Shown: positions 46,331-60,260, counted from the first letter of the stretch. The stretch: 64,000 nt of DNA from Chrysoporthe austroafricana (GCA_001051155.2 JYIP02000006.1:4526001-4590000), one strand, 5' to 3'. The notes: generated by a model from the letters alone, not told the origin. Program-made: numbers and translations.

Positions 46331-49300
46331 CTAAAAGTTATTAATAGAGAACGAATCCTTTAAATACAAAAAAAGGACCTTTATAGATTCAATATTATAA
46401 AAAGAAAAACAGTTGCATATAATTTTAGTATAATCGATATAGAAATTAATTATTTACTTATTTCGATCGAAAAACTTATAACGAATACTATTTTCAATAT
46501 TATAAATATAGCATAGCATAAATTAATTTTAAGAATACTTTAGCTTAAAAAGCATAATTTTCGAATTAATTAAACTATTAGCTAGATTTTATAGGAATAA
46601 GCTATATTTATTGAAAAAGTTGTAATTAGCGAAAAAAAGAAAGTCTTAATTATTAAAGATAATATTAGGAATATACGCTTAAATAAGCTTAAATATACTT
46701 TTAAAGCAAACAAACTTACCGGAAAATAGAAAAAGGTTATAGATATTTCAAACTTATAAATATAAGTTAAAGACGGATTAAGAATTTAAGCGATTAACGA
46801 TTAATAAAAGGCTAATCTAGCGCAAAGCATTATAAAGCTATATAGGTTATAGAATTATAATGAAATATAGTTTCCAAAATAACGAATATAAAAAAACTAT
46901 AAGTAAAAGTTTAAGCTAATAAGAAGCAAGCAAAGCAAAATACGTTTTATAATACTTTATATTTTTCCAGATCTTAAAAGACAAAAAAAAACTATTATTC
47001 GAACTCGAAAACGTATTAAAGGAATATTACGAATTCAAGAAATTATAATAAAGGAAATTTAATACCGGCTTATTAGAATACGGCTCTTTTAATTATAAAA
47101 TTCTATTAAAAAAAGGAATAAAACTGCAAAATTATTCTATTTACAAGCTCGATTAAGCAAAACTCGAAATATTTAGAAAATATATCGATAAAAACTTAAA
47201 GAGAAGCTATATACGGAAATTGCAATTACTCGCAAAATATTCAATCCTATTCGTATTCAAAAAAAATAGCAAATTATAACTTTATATAAACTATTAATAG
47301 CTTAATAACATTACAATTAAGAATCGTTACCCTTTACTTTTAATAGGAAAAATGCAAGATCGATTAATAAAAGCAAACTAGTTTATTACGTTAAATCTTA
47401 AAGAAGGATATTATTATATCCGGATTAAAGAAAATAATATTTGGAAAACAGCTTTCAGAATTCGCTACGGATACTTTAAATATATAATCTTACCTTTTAA
47501 GCTAATTAATGCGCCCGTATCCTTTCAGGAAATGATTAATAATATCCTTTGCGAATATTTAAATATTATTATTATTATTTATCTTAATAATATTTTCATT
47601 TATTTAAAGGATTTTGAATTATATAAATAATATATACGGCAAGTATTTTAGATATTATAAGATAATAAGTTCTTAATCGAGCTAAGCAAGTATTATTTCT
47701 ATTAATAAAAGGTTAATTATTTCGATTATACGATAAAATTAAGCAAAATTAATATACAGAAAAATAAAATTTAAGCAATAAAAGAATAGCTTATACCGGG
47801 AAAAAATAAAGAAATTAGAATATTTTTCGGCTATATTAACTTCTACTAGCAATTTATTCGGAATTATAGCAAAGTTGTATGCTTTTTTACAGATTTTATA
47901 AAGAAAAACCGGAAATTTGAATGGATATAAGAAATATAAGAAGCATTCGATAAAATTAAAAAACGAATTATATTAAAACTTATATTTTGCGAAACAAATT
48001 TAAATAAACTATTTGAAATCGAAACCGATATATCAGATTATGCATTCGGGAAACAATTTAATTAACGAGATAACTAAAAATACTTTAGAATCGTAAGCAA
48101 TTTTTCGAAAAAATTAAATAGCCCGGAATTCAATTATAGCATTCCGGATAAAGAATTAATAGCAATCGTAAAAGCATTTAAAGAATAGCAATATTACTTG
48201 ATCGGAACTAAATATTAAATTATAATATATTCCGATTACAAAAACTTAATAATATTTATAATAACGAAAGTCTTAAATAGATAATAAATAAAATAGACAG
48301 AATTCTTTTTATAATTTAATTTAAAGATTATTTATTATAAGGGATCCGAAAATAGCAAAGCAAACGCATTTAGCAAACGATCGGACTATTAAAATACGAA
48401 ACTTAAAAAGTTCCAGAATATTTTTTAGCAAGACAAAAATAGCAATTTTATAAATAATGCTAAAGAACTTAATATAATTATCAAAATCGCTAATATTGAA
48501 AAGAAATTAGAAGATATAACCCGGGAAGAATAGAACGAATATATTAGAAATATATATAATACATTCGCATATAGCTATTAAAGAATCAGAATTACATATA
48601 AAAGGATCAAAAGATATTAAAACTTTCTAGGATTAAAGAAAAGGATTGAAATAATTCTATAAAAATGCAATAGCTATAAGAAAAATAAGATTAAATATTA
48701 TAAGCCTTATAAACTATTTTAACTATTTCTTATACTAAAAGCAATTTAGCAATCTATTAGTTAAGATTTTATTACCAAGCTATTTCTTTTACGAAAACCT
48801 TTAACCAAAATGCAATATAATAGCATTTTAATAATAGTTTGCAAATTAAGCAAATATGCTTATTTCTTTCTTTATAAAGAAAGTAGCATAATAGAAAACC
48901 TCGCATATATATTCTTCAGAATAGTTATAGCTAATTATAGCATGCTTAAAGAAGTTATTTCCGATAGAAATAGAAAGTTTATATCAAACTTCTGGACTTT
49001 AATTATAAAACTATTCGGAATACAATAAAGAATATTTATAGCATTCTATTTATAAACGGACGGACAAACAGAATAAATAAATTAAATTATCAAACAATAC
49101 TTATAGTATTACGTAAATTACGAACAAAATAATTGGATTAAATTGCTATTATTAATATAGTTTGCATATAATAGCGCAAATATAAGTACGATTAAAAAAT
49201 TTCTATTTTACGTACTTTATAGCTATAATTTAATAGCTTATTATAACGAATTACTAAGAATAAATGCTGAAATAATAGAAAAACGGATTCGAAAAATCAA

Positions 49301-49811
49301 GAAAGTTCAGAAAGAATTTCAAAAAGAACTGAAATTTGTATAAGAAAGAATAACAAAATATATTAATTCCAAAAAGATTAAAAGACCAATCCTATAGGAA
49401 AGGGATAAGGTCTACCTTATTAGACGAAAGGAGCATATCAAAATAATAAGACCTTTTTATTTATTAAACTATAAGAAACTTAGTCTATTCAAAATCTTAA
49501 AGAAAATTTCGGAAATTAATTTCGAATTAGCATTACCCTATAGAATAAGAATCTATCCGGTATTTCATATTTCATTTTTCGAACTAATACTTAACGCAAT
49601 CAAAACAGACGAATTTATATAAATCGAAATTAATAAACCGGAATATAAAATCGAACGAATCTTTAAATATCGGGAATTAATTAAATACAAAGAATATCTA
49701 ATTAAGTAAAAAGGATACTATTCGAGCGAAAATAGCTAAGAACCAATTAGTAACTTAAATAACGTATAATAAGCACTTAAGAAATATTAAGGAAAGCAAT
49801 TAACCGTTTAG
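46230..49811 (+). pseudogene. pol: pro-pol of A8
   Basis: Protease at about 46270-46500 with the catalytic box degraded; RT at about 47190-47720 with YPILFVF, AFRIRYGYFKYI and IIIYLNNIFIY (YLDD to YLNN); RNase H with ETDISDYAFG at about 48020-48050; integrase core with VISDRNRKFISNFW at about 48955-48990 and the Gln-rich segment after it; a weak chromodomain at 49640-49760. The end is TAG near 49809-49811, overlapping the last codon of ORF3 on the other strand. Dense RIP stops. Confidence 0.82.
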
Positions 49812-50404
49812 CCAAAAGAATAATTAGAAAAACCCAATACGGCTCTATACTCAAGAAACAAGTCAATAATAGACTAATCGATATCGGAACTAAATTGCTG
49901 CAAGATAATATTTAAATCAAAACTCTCAGGAAAAGGACTTTCAAGAACTAAAACTTCTATAGCATAACGCTCGGCTTTAGCTTTATAGCGCTCCTTTTCG
50001 GCCTTTTCCGCCTTTAACCTTTCTAGCTTTTCGATATTATCGATACTATAACGGACAGCCCGCATTATCTTCTTATATTATATGCGTTTCTATCGATGCA
50101 AGCAAAGTACCTTTTCTTTCGCAATTTCCAGCTCGTTTTCCAATTTTTAATATTAATAAGCTATTTTGCAAAGCTTATCCGGGATAACCCTTAAAATATT
50201 ATATCGAAAGCGATTAAGCCGTATATATTCCAAATAATGCAAGGAATTATTTTCCGAAACCTGATAATTAAGAATATTACAACCCTTGCAAAATATGCAA
50301 AAAAGCATTTCCATAACGCATTGCAAAACTGCTTCCAAAAGAGAATTACGATACTAAGCTTTAATTAAACGAATAAAACGAATTTTTTATATCTTAGCCA
50401 ATAT
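49808..50404 (-). pseudogene. Antisense ORF3 of A8
   Basis: 199 codons from ATA at 50404 to TAA at 49808. Cluster: CIFCKGCNILN(Y)QVSENNSLH(Y)LE(Y)IRLNRFR(Y); only the first two Cys survive, the other four positions are Tyr in exactly the x2, x7, x9, x2, x7 register. Coiled coil: LENELEIAKEKVLCLHR. Then IMRAVRYSIDNIEKLERLKAEKAEKERYKAKAERY and FPESFDLNIILQQFSSDID. Same length (597 bp) as A11 and the same subtype. About seven RIP stops. Confidence 0.72.
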
Positions 50405-50494
50405 CCCGATCAGGAAAGTAAGATTATAAGACGGGTATTAATAAGAGGCCTTATAAGAAATTATCAGAAATAACAATCGATAGGAAAGAAATAA

Positions 50495-50940
50495 TATTAT
50501 AACTTAACGGGGGCTAAAGCATGCAAAAGGGAAAAAGGCTAACCAAGCACTTTACCTTCAGATCTACCCGGGGGAAAACCTTATAAATGCTTACGTAACT
50601 TAGAGTTAAGGTTAAATAAGATAAGGATTACCAAATTATTAAGTAATTCAATAAGCCCGGCTTATTAAATTATTAAATAAGCTAGTAATTTAAGGACTGA
50701 AAAGCTGGATATATAAGAATAGAATATTTATTAAATAAATTACTATAGCTTTTCAGTCGTAAATTTAAGTATTACTTAAACCCTATTATATATTCAAGCG
50801 ATAGCCTTATAGGCTTATAAATATTGCGAATATTTATTAAATAAGTTTCCAGTACTCAAAGCTATATTTGGCATTGCTTTTGCTAGCATAAACCTTTCGA
50901 CTTTACAATTTATCCTAGAATTGCTGCAGCGTTTATAATA
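50495..50940 (+). repeat. 3' LTR of A8 (446 bp)
   Basis: tattataacttaacgg...gtttataata. The first ~85 bp keep CpA (gcatgcaaaagg, ccaagcac, ttcagatc). U3 cassette about 50625-50695: ggattaccaaattattaagtaatt...aataagctagtaatt. TATA gatatataag at about 50708. RNA-start motif agtcgtaaa at about 50754. Confidence 0.9.
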
Positions 50941-52960
50941 ATAGCTTAAAGAAATTAAAAACGAAATTCTTTGTTTTAATGCTTTTTAATAAGCTAAAGC
51001 TTTCAAGCTCGATAAGCTTAAGCTTTATAAAGGCATTAAAAGAGATTTCCAAGCTTTTTTAATTTAATTTAAAGCTTATTTCAAGCATTATAATGCTTAA
51101 TTCCGGATTATTTACGATAAGATTAATTTCGCAAGAAGTTATTTCGAAAGAATTGCCTTTCAATAATAAGAATTAACCTTCCGCAATTACTTGAATAATA
51201 ATAAAAACTTTCGTTCCGAGAATACTAAACGCATTTTCTAACATTATATTAATTTCGAATTAGCTTTTATTAAAACTTTTGAAAACCCGAACGAATAATG
51301 CATTGTAATACGATAATTAAAAGCATTCTAATAAACCGGCTTAGCTGCGAACTATATAGCTAAGTTTAAGCAAATTGTAATTTATTTGAATTACGAAAAT
51401 AAACTTTTTATAAACGCTTATTATACGGGATTTAAAGAAGAAGTTAAGAACGAACTTTATAAAGAAAATCGATTCGAAAAATTTAGCGAATTTATTAATA
51501 AAGCAATTCGCATTAATAACTAACTTTACGAACGATATTAATAGCAATAAAAGAACTCTAATAGCATTCCGAAATATTAATTTAATTTAAAGAAATGCAA
51601 GTTCTAATATAAAGCTCGAAATAATATAGCTTATTTAAATATAATATACGCTAAATTTATAGAATTAAATATTTTTATACGGGAATAATATAAAGGAATT
51701 ACTTGCTATAATTGCGGCAAAAAAGGCTATATTATACGTAATTGTTATTAAGAAAAAAAAAGGGAAAATTGGAAATTAATTTTAGAAAAATAAATTAATA
51801 TTGCTTAATAATAAGAACTTAATTAGTTAAATAATAATATTTTATTAGAATAAATAGCGGACTTTAATTACGGTAATATAAGCTGAATAGCTTGTTATTA
51901 AGATTTTTGCTTATTATATTTTTTAGCGAAAGAAGGTTTAAAATAATTCTTATGCAAACTTAAAGGATAAAAATAGCTTGCTATAGAAAAGAAAGGCTTT
52001 ATTTACGATATAGTTATAAATAGCAATAATTTAAATTATTTAAGCAACCTTTTTAATATTAAAGAAATAGATTTAAGAAGGTTTCTTTTAGATTATTATT
52101 TCGAATAGCAATAGGATATAATAATAAAGGGAGAATTCAGTACCTTATAAATAGAAATACCGATACTAAGTATTATGCTTGAAAAGATAGTATTGCAAGA
52201 TAAGTAGCCGGATAACTTATTAACCTTTATATTCGAAAAAGAACTCTTTATAAGAAAGGAAAAAACGATTATTTGAAATATAAAATAAGGATACCCGAAA
52301 TGCGATAACTGAATATCTAAGCATACGAAAATCGAATACTTTATTTACAAGCTTATATTATAAGAACTTTTCCAAAATATTCCGTTTTAGAATAATAAAT
52401 ATAAACTTTAAGAAAATAGAAAGATTAATTACTTATACCCTTATTACTATAAACTTGCTTAAATATACTTTAATAAGAAAGTTAAATATAATTGGTTTTT
52501 AATTAAAGAATAAAACTAATTAATTTAACCCATTATAGAATTTCGAAAAAAATATAAAAAAGTCTTGTATATCGAAAATAATAACGCTTATATAAAATTA
52601 TTAAATAATTGTTTATAGAAATGCATTTAAAGAAAAATAATATAGGAATAATATTATATTATAGCTTGTTCTATTTATATGCAAGATAAAACTAAAAAAT
52701 AATATAGGTTGCAAAAAGCTGAAAAGGCAAAGTAATACGGCTAAAGCTAAATAAAAAGGCTAGCAAAGCAAGTAGCGAAAAAAGCTTAGAATATTCCAAA
52801 AGGGAAAGATTCCTTATAATAAGATAATAGCCGATCAAGATTACGAGGTCTTTATGCGTAACTATTAAGGAAAACGAAAAATATATTATATTAAATGCAT
52901 ATATTAACGGGCAGCAATATAGCATACTTTTGAATAATAGCATATAAAGAAATTTTATTT
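50941..52960 (+). pseudogene. gag: gag of A9 (5' end missing)
   Basis: Begins in the leader of the capsid domain (LKEIKNEILCFNAF) and includes IDFARSYFERIAFQ, NYENKLFINAYYTGFKEEVKNELYKEN and INKAIRINN (to about 51540). The CCHC knuckle at about 51697-51745 reads CYNCGKKGYIIRNCY in sense, unusually well kept: three Cys intact, His to Tyr. Second Cys/His module about 52270-52560. The gag frame meets TAA at the pro overlap (about 52893), as in A4 and A10. Confidence 0.8.
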
Positions 52961-55287
52961 TATTAGAAATCGTTAATAGAGAACGAATTCCTTAAATATA
53001 AAAAAAGGACCTTTATAAATTTAATATTATAAAAAGAAAAGCAATTGCATATAATTTTAATATAATCGATATAGAAATTAATTATTTATTTATTTCAATT
53101 TAAAGCCTTATAACGAATATTATTTTCGATATTACAAATATAGCATAATATAAGTTAATCTTAAAAATATTTTGGTTTAAAAAGTATAATTTTCGAATCG
53201 ATTGGATTACTAGCCAGATTTTATAAAAACAAGCCGTATTTACTGAAAGGGTTGCAATTAATAGAAAAAGGAAAGTTCTAATTACTGAAAATAGCATTAG
53301 AAATATACGTTCAAACAGGCTTAAATATGCTTTTAAAGCAAATAAACTTGCTAAAAAATAGAGAAAGATTATAAATATTTCGAACTTATAAATACGAATT
53401 GAAAACGGATTAAGAATTTAAGCGATTAGCAATTAATAGAAAATTAATTTAATATAAAGCGTTATAAAGCTATATAAATTATAGAATTATAAAGAGATAT
53501 TATTTCCAAAATAATAAGTATAAAAAGATTATAAAAGAAAATTTGGGCTAATAAATAATAAATATTCAAAACTATTAGAAATTAAGCTTTGCAAGCAATA
53601 GCAAGAAATAAAAGAAGCAAAATACGTTTAGCAATATTTTTTGTTCTTCTAAATTTTAGAAAATAAAAAAAGACCGATATTCGAATTTAAAAATATATTA
53701 AAAGAATACTATAAATTCAAGAAATTATAGCAAGGGAAATTTAATATTAGCTTATCCGAATACGGCCTTTTTAATTATAAGATTCCCTTAAAAGAAAAGA
53801 TTAAATTGCAAAATTATTTTATTTATAAGCTTAATTAAGCAAAGCTTAAAGCATTTAAGAAATATATTAACGAAAATTTAAAGAGAAGCTATATACGGAA
53901 ATTACGATTACTTACAAAATATTCAATTCTATTTATATTCAAGAAAAATAGCAAATTACGATTTTGCGTAAATTACCAATAGTTTAACGATATTACAATT
54001 AAGAATCGCTATTTTTTATTCTTAATAAGAGAAATGCAAAACCGCTTAATCGGAATAAATTAATTTATTACGTTTGATTTTAAAGAAAGATATTATTATA
54101 TCCGGATTAAGGAAGACGATATTTGGAAAACAGCTTTTAAGACTTATTATAAATACTTTAAATATATAATCTTACTTTTTAGATTTATTAATGCGTTTAT
54201 ATCATTTCAGGAAATAATTAATAATGTTTTTCGCGAATACTTAAATATTATTATTATCGTTTATTTTAACAATATCTTTATTTATTCAAAAAATTTTGAA
54301 TTATATAAATAATATATATAATAAGTATTCCAGACTTTGGAAAATAACAAATTCCTAATCGAATTAAGCAAATATTATTTCTATTAGCAAAAGGTTAATT
54401 ATTTCGGCTATATAATAAAGCTAAGAAAGATTAATATATAAAAAGATAAAGTTTAAGCAATAAAAGAATAGCTTATATTAAAGAAAATTAAAGAAGTTAA
54501 AGCATTTCTTAAATATATTAATTTCTATTAATAATTTATTCGGAATTATAATAAGATCGCATGCTTTCTTACAAACCTTACGAAAAAGGATCGAAAATTC
54601 GAATAAATATAAAAAGTATTAAAAGCATTTAACGAAACTAAAAAACAAGTTATATTAGAACTTATATTTTATAAGGCAAACCCAAATAAGCTATTTGAAA
54701 TCGAAACTGATATATCAGATTATATACTGGGAAGATAATTGGGCTAATAAGATAATTAAAAACGTTTCAGGATTATAAGCAACTTTTCGAAAAAATTAAA
54801 TAACTCGGAATTCAATTATAGCATCTTAAATAAGGAATTGATAGCAATTGTTAAAGCATTCGAAAAATAACAATACTATTTGATTAAAGCTAAATATTAA
54901 ATTATAATACATTTCGATTATAAGAATTTAATAATATTTATAATAACGAAAGTCTTGAATAGATAATAAGTTAAATAAACGGAATTCCTTTTATAATTTA
55001 ATTTAAAAATCGTTTATTATAAAGGATTTGAAAACGGGCAAAGCAAATGCGCTTAATAAATGGTTAAACTATTAAGATATAAAATTGAAAGAATTTCAGA
55101 ATATTTTTCGGCTAAATAAAAATAGCAATTTTGTAAACGAAATTAAGAAATTTAATAGTATTATTAAAATCTCTAATAACGAAAAAAAATTAGAAAATAT
55201 AATTTTTAAAAAATAAAACGAATATATTAAAACTATATATAATGCATTAGCATACGGCTATTAAGGAATTAGAGCTATATACGAAAA
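52880..55287 (+). pseudogene. pol: pro-pol of A9 (truncated in integrase)
   Basis: Protease: LNAYINGQQYSILLNNSI at about 52895-52945, the DSGA box mutated. RT about 53870-54400 with KNSKLRFCVNYQ.FNDITIKN and a degraded YxDD (FNNIFIY). RNase H about 54690-55040. Integrase zinc region to ...RAIYEN, cut at 55287 by A10. Many RIP stops. Confidence 0.8.
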
Positions 55288-55727
55288 TATTATAACTTAA
55301 TAAAAGATTAAAGCATGCAAGAAGGAAAAAAAAATGCTAGCCAAGTATTTTATTCTTAGTTCCGCTAGAAAGGAACTTACAAATGCTTACGTAATTAAGG
55401 ATTAAGGTTAGTTAGGATCGATAGGATCGATATCGATCCAAAAAGATCGATAGACTCGGTATAAGAAACTATCGATCCAGAACTAAAAAGCTAAATATAT
55501 AAAGACAAAATATATACTCAATAGATTATTATAGCCTTTCAATTGTAAATCTAAATACTATTTAAACTCTTACTATACGTTTAAATAATAGCCTTATAAG
55601 CTTATAAGCATTGCAAATATTCGTTAAATAAGTTTCCGGTATATAAAGCTATATTTAATACCGCTTTTGCTAGTATAAACCCTTTAACCTTACAATTTAT
55701 CCTAGGATTGCTATAGCATTTATAATA
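55288..55727 (+). repeat. 5' LTR of A10 (440 bp)
   Basis: tattataactt...tttataata. U3 cassette at 55414-55490 is built from ggatcgatag and atcgatcc, with a second pair gatcgatag/ctatcgatcc. TATA aaatatataaag at about 55492. Self-priming pair: aattgtaaa (55541-55549) and tttataact (55730-55738); undoing RIP gives agttgtaaa / tttacaact, perfectly complementary. Confidence 0.9.
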
Positions 55728-55789
55728 TTTTTATAACTCTTATTCAAAAACGGTTTAATATATATCCTTTAAGCAATATCGGAAATACG

Positions 55790-57960
55790 ATAGCGCTTTA
55801 AATCCTGTTTTCTTTCAATAATTAAGCTTTTTAAGAAAAAGCCCCAATTATCCTTATTAATAAACAATTTCAGCAACAAAATATAACTTTATACTAATAG
55901 CTTAAGAAAGTTAAGAACGAAATTCTCCGCTTTAATACTTTCTAATAGGCTAAAGCTTTTAAGCTTAATAAGCTTAAACTTTATAAAAGCATTTGAAGAA
56001 ACTTCCAAGCTTTCTTGACTTAACTTAAAGCTTATTTCAAATATTATAGCGCTTAATTTAAGACTATTTACAATAAGATTAATTTCGCGGGAAGCCGCTT
56101 TAAAAGAATAGCCTTTCAATAATAAAAGCTAACTTTCCGCAACAATTTAGATAATAACGAGAATTTCCGTTCGGAAAATATTAAGCGTATTTTTTAGCGC
56201 TATGCTAATTTTGAATTAGCCTTTATTAAAACTTTTAAGGATTCGAATAAAAGATATATTATAATACGACAATTAAAAGCATTTCGATAAACCGGCTTAA
56301 TTGCAAACTATATAGCTAAATTTAAATAAATTATTGCTTATTTTAATTACGAAAACGAATTCTTTATAAATATTTATTATATAGGATTTAAAGAAGAAAT
56401 TAAAGATAAATTTTATAAAGAAAACCGATCCGAAAAACTTAATAAGTTTATTAATAAAGCGGTCCGTATCGATAACCGATTTTATAAATAATGCTAGTAA
56501 TAATAGAAAAACTATAATAGCATTCCGAAATATTAATCCAATTTAGGAAAGCGCAAATTCTAGCAAAAAGCTTGAAATAATATAGCTTATTTAAGTATAA
56601 TATATGCTAAATTTATAGAATTGAATACTTTTATACAAGAATAGCGCAAAGGAATTATTTGTTATAATTGCAATAAGAAAGGCTATATTATACGCAATTG
56701 CTATTAGGAAAAGAAGAAACGAAATTGAAAACTAATCCTGGAAAAATAAGTTAATATCGCTTAGCAATAAGAACTCAATTAGCTAGATAATAATATTTTA
56801 CTGAAATAAATAGCGGACTTTAGCTATAATAATATAAGCTAAATAGCTTGCTATTAAAACTATTGCTTATTGCATTTCTTAGCGAAAAAAAGTTTAAGAT
56901 AATTCTTATGCAAACTTAAAAAATAAAAGCAACTCGCTATAAGAAAAAAAAGCTCTATTTATAACGCGGCTATAAATAGCAATAATTCGGACTATTTAAG
57001 CAACCCTTTGAATATTAAAGAAGCAAATTTAAAAAAGTTTCCTTTAAACTATTATTTCGATCGATAATAGAATACGATAATAGAAAACGAAATAAGCATT
57101 TAATAAATAAATATACTTATATTCAATATTATATTTGGAAAAACAGCGCTGCAAAATAAATAGCTAAATAACTTGCTAACTTTTATGCTCGGAAAAAAAC
57201 TTAATACGAAAATAGAAAAGACAATTACTTAGTATATAAAATAGGAACGATTAAAGCAAAATAGCTAAATATTTAAGCATATGAAAATTAAGCATTTTAT
57301 TTACGGGCTTATATTATAAGATTTTTTCCAAAGCATCCCGTTTCAGAATAACGGATACAAACCTTAAGAAAATAGAAAGATTAATTACTTATACCTTTAT
57401 TACTATAAACTTGCTTAAATATATTGTATTTATTATAACTGCTAAATATATTTTAGCGAGAAAGTTAAATATAATTGGTTTCCAATTAAAAAATAGAATT
57501 AATTAATTTAACTTATTATAAAATCCCGAAAAAGATATAGAAAAGTTTTATATATTGAAAATAATAATGCTTATATTAAACTACTTAATAATTATCTATA
57601 GAAATATATTTAAGGAAAAACGATATAAGAGTAATGCTATATTATAGCATAGTCTATTTATATATAAGACAAGGCTAAAGAATAATATCGATTGCAAAAG
57701 GCTGAAAAAGCAAAGTAATATAGCTAAAACCAAATACAAAAACTAGCAAAGCAAATAGCAAAAAAAGCTTAGAATACTTTAAAAAGGAAAGATTGCTTAT
57801 AATAGAATAATAGCCGATTAGAATTACAAAATCTTTATATGCAATTACGAAAGAGAATGAGAAATATATTATACTAAACGCATATATTAACGGGTAACGA
57901 TATAGCGTACTTTTGAATAATAGCATATAAAAATTTTTTATTTTGCTAAAAGTTATTAAT
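55790..57960 (+). pseudogene. gag: gag of A10
   Basis: Start ATA at 55790. Capsid to about 56490 (INKAVRIDNRFYK). Knuckle about 56658-56700, YYNCNKKGYIIRNCY-like in sense. Second Cys/His module about 57250-57600. The protease frame starts 2090 nt downstream, -1 relative to gag, as in A1, A4 and A7. gag-frame stop (TAA) at the shared overlap position. RIP-type stops elsewhere. Confidence 0.8.
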
Positions 57961-59124
57961 AAGGAACGAATTCCTTAAATATAGAAAAAGAATCCTTATA
58001 AATTTAATACTATAGAAAGAAAAGCGGTTATATATAACTTTAATATAATCGATACGGAAATTAATTATTTACTTATTTCGATTTAAAGCTTTATAATAAA
58101 AACTACTTTCAATATTACAAATATAGCATAATACGAATTGATTTTAAGAATACTTTAGCTTAAAAAGCATAACTTTTAAATCGATTGAACTATTAGCCAG
58201 ATTTTATAAGAATAAGCCGTATTTACTAAAAAGGTTGCAATTAACGGAAAAAGGAAAGTTTTAATTACTGAAAACGATTTCGAGAATATACGCTTAAATA
58301 AGTTCAAATATGCTTTTAAAGCAGACAGACTTGCTAGAAAACAAGGAAAGGTTACGGATATTTCGAACTTATAAATACGGGTTAAGAACGAACTAGAAAA
58401 TTAAGCGATTAGCAATTAATAAGAAATCGATTTAACGCAAAACGTTATAAAACTATATAGATTATAAAACTATAAAGAAATATAGCTTCCAAAATGATAA
58501 ATGCAAGAAAATTATAAGCAAAAATTCGGATTAACAAACGATAAATACCCGAAATTACTAGAGGTTAAGCTCCGAAAGCAATAATAAGAAGCAAGCGAAG
58601 CAAAATACGCTTAATAATACTTTTTATTCTTCCAAATTTTAGAAGATAAGGAAAGATTATTATCAGAATTCAAAAATATATTAAAAGAATATTACGAATT
58701 CAAGAAACTATAGTAAAGGAAATTCGATATCGGTTTATTAAAATACGGTCTTTTTAATTATAAGATTTTATTAAAAGAAAGGATAAAACTTTAAAATTAC
58801 TTTATTTACAAGCTCGACTAAGCAAAGCTTAAAGCATTTAGGGAATATATCGACAAAAATTTAAAGAAAAGCTATATACGGAAATCGCGATTATTCGCAA
58901 AATACCCGATTTTATTTATACTTAAAAAGAACGGCAAATTACGACTCTATATAAATTATCGATAGCTTAACGATATTACGATTAAGAATTGCTATCTTTT
59001 ACCTCTAATAAGAGAAATGCGGGATCGATTAATTGAAACAAATTAATTCATTACGCTCGATTTTAAGGAAAAATACTATTATATACGGATTAAGGAAAAT
59101 AATATTTGGAAGATAGCATTCAAA
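57850..59124 (+). pseudogene. pol: pro-pol of A10, N-terminal part
   Basis: Protease from about 57870 (LNAYING..YSVLLNNSI). Linker to about 58800. RT start: FREYIDKNLKKSYIRKSRLFAKYPILFILKKNGKLRLYINYR.LNDITIKN (58835-58990) and FITLDFKEKYYYIRIKENNIWKIAFK, where A11 cuts in, before the catalytic box. Confidence 0.82.
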
Positions 59125-59574
59125 TATTATAAACGCTGTAATAATCCTAAGATAAACTATAGAGTTAAAGGGTTTATATTAATAAAAGCAGTATTAAATA
59201 TAACTTTAAATACCGGAAACCTATTCGGCAAATATTTATAGTATTTACAAGCTTATAAGGCTATTATTCGGAAGTATAATAAGGTTCAAATAGTATTTAA
59301 ATTTACGACTGAAAAGCTATAGCAACTTATTTAATAAATGTTATATCCTTATATATTTAACTTTTCAGTCTTAAATTACTAGCTTATTAAATAATCCGGT
59401 AATCTTGGCTTATTAAATTACTTAGTAATTTAATAATCTTTATTTTATTTAACTTTAATTTTAAATCGCATAAGCGGTTATAAAGCCTTTTTCAAACGTA
59501 ATTAAAAAGGGGTAAAGTATTTAATTAATTCCTTTTTCTTTCGTATGCCCCGGTTTTCCGATTAAGTTATAATA
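59125..59574 (-). repeat. 3' LTR of A11 (450 bp)
   Basis: tattataaacgctg...gattaagttataata. U3 cassette about 59365-59440 (aaattactagcttattaaataatcc, ggcttattaaattacttagtaattt). Sense RNA-start motif agtcgtaaa at about 59310. The outer ~90 bp again retain relatively high GC. Confidence 0.9.
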
Positions 59575-59663
59575 TTATTCCTTTCCTATTAATTATCGTC
59601 TTTAATAATTTCTGTAAAGCCTTTTATTAATACCCGTCCTGTAATCTTTCTTTCTTAATCGGG

Positions 59664-60260
59664 ATATCAAGCAGGATATAAAAAAACCGTTTTGTTCGTT
59701 CAATTAAAACCTAGCATTATAATTCTTTTCTGAAAGCGGTTTTGCAGCGTATTATATAAATGCCTTCCTGTTTATTCTATAAAAGTCGTAATATTCTTAG
59801 CTATTAAGTTTCAAAAAGTAATTCCTTATATTATTCGGAATATATATAGCTTAATTATTCCCAATATAACGTTTTGAAAGTTATCTTTAATAAGCTTTGC
59901 AAGATCGCTTATTAGTATTAAAGGTTAGAAAATAAGCTAGAAGCTATAAAGGAAAAAGTATTCCGCTTGTATCGATAGAAACGCATATAATATAAGAAGA
60001 TAATGCGGGCTATTTATTAGGGTATCGATAATATCGAAGAACTGGAACGGTTAGAGGCGGAAGAGGCTAAGGAGGAACGTTATAAAGCTGAAACCGAATA
60101 TCGCGTTTCCGAAATTTTAATTCCTGAAAGTTTCTTTCCCAAGAGTTTTGATCTAAATGCTGCTTTGCAGCAATTTAATTCTGATATCGATTAGTCTGCT
60201 ATTAATCTAACTATAAAGCACGAAACTATACTAGATTTTTCTAATTATTCTTTCGGCTAG
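59664..60260 (+). pseudogene. Antisense ORF3 of A11
   Basis: 199 codons from ATA (59664) to TAG (60258). Cluster: CLF(Y)KSRNILS(Y).VSKSNSLY(Y)SE(Y)I.LNYSQ(Y); one Cys remains and five Tyr occupy the other ligand positions with unchanged spacing. Coiled coil: LENKLEAIKEKVFRLYR. Then IMRAIY.GIDNIEELERLEAEEAKEERYKAETEY and FPKSFDLNAALQQFNSDID. No indel despite dense RIP. Same subtype and length as A8. Confidence 0.72.

Larger units (their letters stand above)
45743..50940 (+). mobile_element. Family A element A8, all but its 5' third
   Basis: Plus-strand copy beginning inside the gag Cys/His module (cut by A6) and running to its 3' LTR. The outer end (50940) abuts plus-strand gag of A9, so A8 is nested in A9. 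Heavy RIP. Confidence 0.9.
50941..55287 (+). mobile_element. Family A element A9 (outermost element of the nest seen here)
   Basis: Plus-strand copy from gag capsid to the integrase zinc region. Its left end is cut by A8, and on the right A10 enters at 55288 within ...tatatacgaaaa. It is bounded by younger insertions on both sides and is among the most degraded copies. Confidence 0.88.
55288..59124 (+). mobile_element. Family A element A10, 5' half
   Basis: Plus-strand copy: 5' LTR, priming site, gag, protease and the first part of RT, cut at 59124 by A11 (...agatagcattcaaa). Confidence 0.9.
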
